A DNA stretch of 7,323 nt from an uncultured Collinsella sp. (GTDB lineage Bacteria; Actinomycetota; Coriobacteriia; Coriobacteriales; Coriobacteriaceae): contig CABUSE010000065.1 in NCBI GenBank assembly GCA_902494135.1, positions 1 to 7,323 of the forward strand. Reading direction: 5' to 3'. Shown piece after piece: positions 5,975 to 7,323 of this stretch. Numbering within the stretch: the first letter of the stretch is position 1; the number at the start of each line of letters is the position of its first letter. Made by a program: the position numbers and the translations under genes. The notes under the pieces were generated by a model. It made no database searches and was not told the origin of the DNA. It saw only the letters and a list, made by a program, of their open reading frames with translations.

Positions 5975-6121
5975 TTGTTCAAAGCGGTAAAACCCGTGGT
6001 ACAGGTCGTTTTGTTGATCGTCGGAATTGCCATGGTGTGCTTTGGCGTTATGCGTGGCGAGGCGGATGCCGTGCTGGCCAAAGCGATTAGGCTGTGCTTG
6101 GAGTGTATCGGAATTGGATAA
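5975..6121 (+). CDS. CD1871A-family small CXXC membrane protein
   Basis: This 48-residue gene is too short for usual ORF calls. It starts at a TTG at 5975, with AAGGAG at 5961-5966 eight bases upstream. A GTG at 5966 overlaps that site and is rejected. Residues 7-26 form one hydrophobic helix (VVQVVLLIVGIAMVCFGVMR), followed by GEADAVLAKAIRLCLECIG. The CLEC motif (Cys41, Cys44) close to the C-terminus is the family hallmark, recalled as CD1871A-type CXXC proteins encoded beside NapH-like iron-sulfur proteins. The stop overlaps the next gene's TTG start by eight bases. A vicinal cysteine pair at the end of a membrane-anchored peptide suggests thiol-disulfide relay or metal/cluster handling near the membrane. 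The orientation across the membrane is not certain. Function is inferred from context. Confidence 0.85.
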   Translation: MFKAVKPVVQVVLLIVGIAMVCFGVMRGEADAVLAKAIRLCLECIGIG

Positions 6122-7016
6122 AAGAGAAAACACTGCGTCGCATGTTTTGGCTCGATTTCGCGGATTCATTCAGGCGGCGGCGACGCTCGTCACCAACATT
6201 CACCTGCCAAACTTTGCCAAAGGCGGCATCTATCAGGGCGCGGGGAAAACAGTCTGCGTACCTGGACTTAATTGCTATTCGTGCCCCGCGGCATCGGGTG
6301 CGTGCCCCATCGGGTCGTTCCAGTCGGTGGTAGGTTCATCCAAGTTCAACTTTTCTTACTACGTCACCGGTACGCTCATTTTGCTCGGCGTGCTGCTGGG
6401 ACGCTTTGTATGCGGCTTTCTGTGCCCGTTTGGCTGGCTTCAGGAGCTGCTTCATAAGATTCCCGGCAAAAAGTTCTCCACGAGAAAGCTCAAGCCGCTC
6501 ACGTACATCAAGTACGTCGTGCTGCTGTTTGCCGTGGTGCTGCTGCCCGTCTTGGTGGTTAACGACGTGGGCATGGGCGACCCGTTCTTTTGCAAGTACA
6601 TCTGTCCACAGGGTGTGCTCGAGGGCGCCATTCCGCTGGCCATTGCCAATGCCGGCATTCGATCTGCGTTGGGACATCTCTTTACTTGGAAACTTGCCGT
6701 TCTCATTGCCGTGGTAGTACTGAGCGTTTTGTTCTACCGCCCCTTCTGCAAATGGATTTGTCCACTCGGCGCATTCTATGCGCTCATGAATAAGGTATCC
6801 CTACTGGGGATCCGGGTCGATGCATGCAAATGTGTCTCGTGCGGCAAGTGCTCAAAGGTTTGTCAGATGGACGTTGATGTGGTCCGCGCGCCCAATCATG
6901 CCGAATGTATCCGGTGCGGAAAGTGCATCGGGACCTGTCCCGTCGATGCCATCAGCTATCGCTATGGCTTGGATGTGTCGGCGGAAAAGCTTCCCTTGAC
7001 CGCCGATAAAAAGTAA
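6114..7016 (+). CDS. NapH/CcoG-like polytopic 4Fe-4S electron-transfer protein
   Basis: This is a 300-residue membrane protein from a TTG at 6114, overlapping the previous gene by eight bases, with GGAG at 6100-6103. Longer in-frame starts fall inside the previous gene and add non-family residues. Cysteines 48, 54, 57 and 64 form an N-terminal cluster motif. CGFLCPFGW (100-108), CKYICPQGV (160-168) and CKWICPLGA (212-220) are the repeated CxxxCP signatures of the NapH/MauN/RdxA group. Two C-terminal ferredoxin motifs follow: CxxCxxCxxxC at 240-250 and CxxCxxCxxxCP at 265-276, enough for two 4Fe-4S clusters. Hydrophobic helices lie at about 82-101, 131-150 and 193-209. Such proteins pass electrons from cytoplasmic donors through the membrane. 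Here the acceptor is presumably the exported lipoprotein encoded next. Not assigned the symbol napH because nitrate reductase genes are absent. Confidence 0.92.
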   Translation: MDKRENTASHVLARFRGFIQAAATLVTNIHLPNFAKGGIYQGAGKTVCVPGLNCYSCPAASGACPIGSFQSVVGSSKFNFSYYVTGTLILLGVLLGRFVCGFLCPFGWLQELLHKIPGKKFSTRKLKPLTYIKYVVLLFAVVLLPVLVVNDVGMGDPFFCKYICPQGVLEGAIPLAIANAGIRSALGHLFTWKLAVLIAVVVLSVLFYRPFCKWICPLGAFYALMNKVSLLGIRVDACKCVSCGKCSKVCQMDVDVVRAPNHAECIRCGKCIGTCPVDAISYRYGLDVSAEKLPLTADKK

Positions 7017-7045
7017 ACAAGCTTCGACAAAACGGAGGAATGACC

Positions 7046-7323
7046 ATGAAGCTTTCTAAGATTGCGGCCCTGTTTATGGTGCCGGTACTGGCCTTGTGTC
7101 TTGTGGCGTGCTCGGCACCTGGTGGCAATGCGAGCGAATCTGCGGGCTCCGATCCTAAGATCGCGGAACTCACTGCGCAGAAGCCGACCAATGCCGACGA
7201 GGCTGCCGAGTTGTATGCAAAACTCATGCAGAAGGAGAACGATATCTTTTCGAGTGATAACGCGCTGTGGGAAAAGGTATTCAATGCGGCAAATAAAGAC
7301 TCGGCAATGATTGAGGACGGCAG
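7046..7323 (+). CDS. Lipoprotein, probable TlpA/thioredoxin-like protein, 5' part only
   Basis: The gene runs off the right edge after 92 codons. GGAGG at 7034-7038 lies seven bases before the ATG. The N-terminus is a type II signal peptide: basic MKLSK, a hydrophobic core and a lipobox LVAC with Cys22 as the acylation site. A flexible Gly/Ser/Ala linker comes next, then a helical region (AELYAKLMQKENDIFSSDNA, then LWEKVFNAANKDSAMIEDG). From memory this helical segment precedes a thioredoxin-like domain with a CxxC in lipoproteins encoded beside NapH-like iron-sulfur proteins, so an exported thiol reductase is expected. The catalytic domain is outside the window and therefore not seen. It lies 29 bases after the iron-sulfur gene, in the same operon. 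Confidence 0.75.
   Translation, partial: MKLSKIAALFMVPVLALCLVACSAPGGNASESAGSDPKIAELTAQKPTNADEAAELYAKLMQKENDIFSSDNALWEKVFNAANKDSAMIEDG

Overview
The window most likely comes from a Coriobacteriia (Collinsella-like) actinobacterium. This is inferred from the high GC of the PadR/DUF1700 block, the PadR–DUF1700–DUF4097 gene order, and the 48-residue CXXC protein next to a NapH-like iron-sulfur protein. No rRNA, tRNA, CRISPR array, transposase or complete mobile element was seen.

Layout. (1) Positions 1-680 hold poorly recognisable coding remnants on the minus strand. (2) Positions 681-1947 hold a plus-strand operon with a near-consensus sigma70 promoter (TTGACG, 17 bp, TATAGT): a PadR repressor, a DUF1700/HAAS membrane protein, and an 84-residue protein that looks like the N-terminus of a DUF4097-type adhesin-like protein, cut short. 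(3) Positions 1948-2359 are gene-poor, with fragments of a small broken ORF. (4) Positions 2360-3043 encode an unrecognised helical protein of lower GC, probably acquired. (5) Positions 3044-4071 have no intact gene but hold two minus-strand pseudogenes that are easy to miss: a frameshifted piece of an AAA-type ATPase with its Walker A motif still readable, and a large fragment of an arginase-family hydrolase that has lost several metal-ligand residues. (6) Positions 4072-5882 hold a minus-strand OmpR-type response regulator and sensor histidine kinase, overlapping by ATGA. (7) Divergent from these, positions 5975-7323 hold a plus-strand redox operon: a 48-residue membrane protein with a CLEC motif, a polytopic 4Fe-4S protein of the NapH/CcoG type, and the start of a lipoprotein that runs off the window.

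How the parts work together. PadR probably represses its own operon, whose membrane proteins belong to an envelope-stress style module. The right-hand operon looks like a membrane electron relay: the iron-sulfur protein would carry electrons across the membrane to an exported thiol protein. I infer that the lipoprotein is the N-terminal part of a TlpA/thioredoxin-like lipoprotein whose catalytic domain lies beyond position 7323. The divergent two-component system shares its 92-bp promoter region and is the obvious candidate regulator. Its kinase carries a CAAC motif in the first membrane segment, which raises a speculative link to thiol sensing. The centre of the window (about 1948-4071) looks like a decay zone where genes were inserted, truncated and frameshifted between two functional modules.
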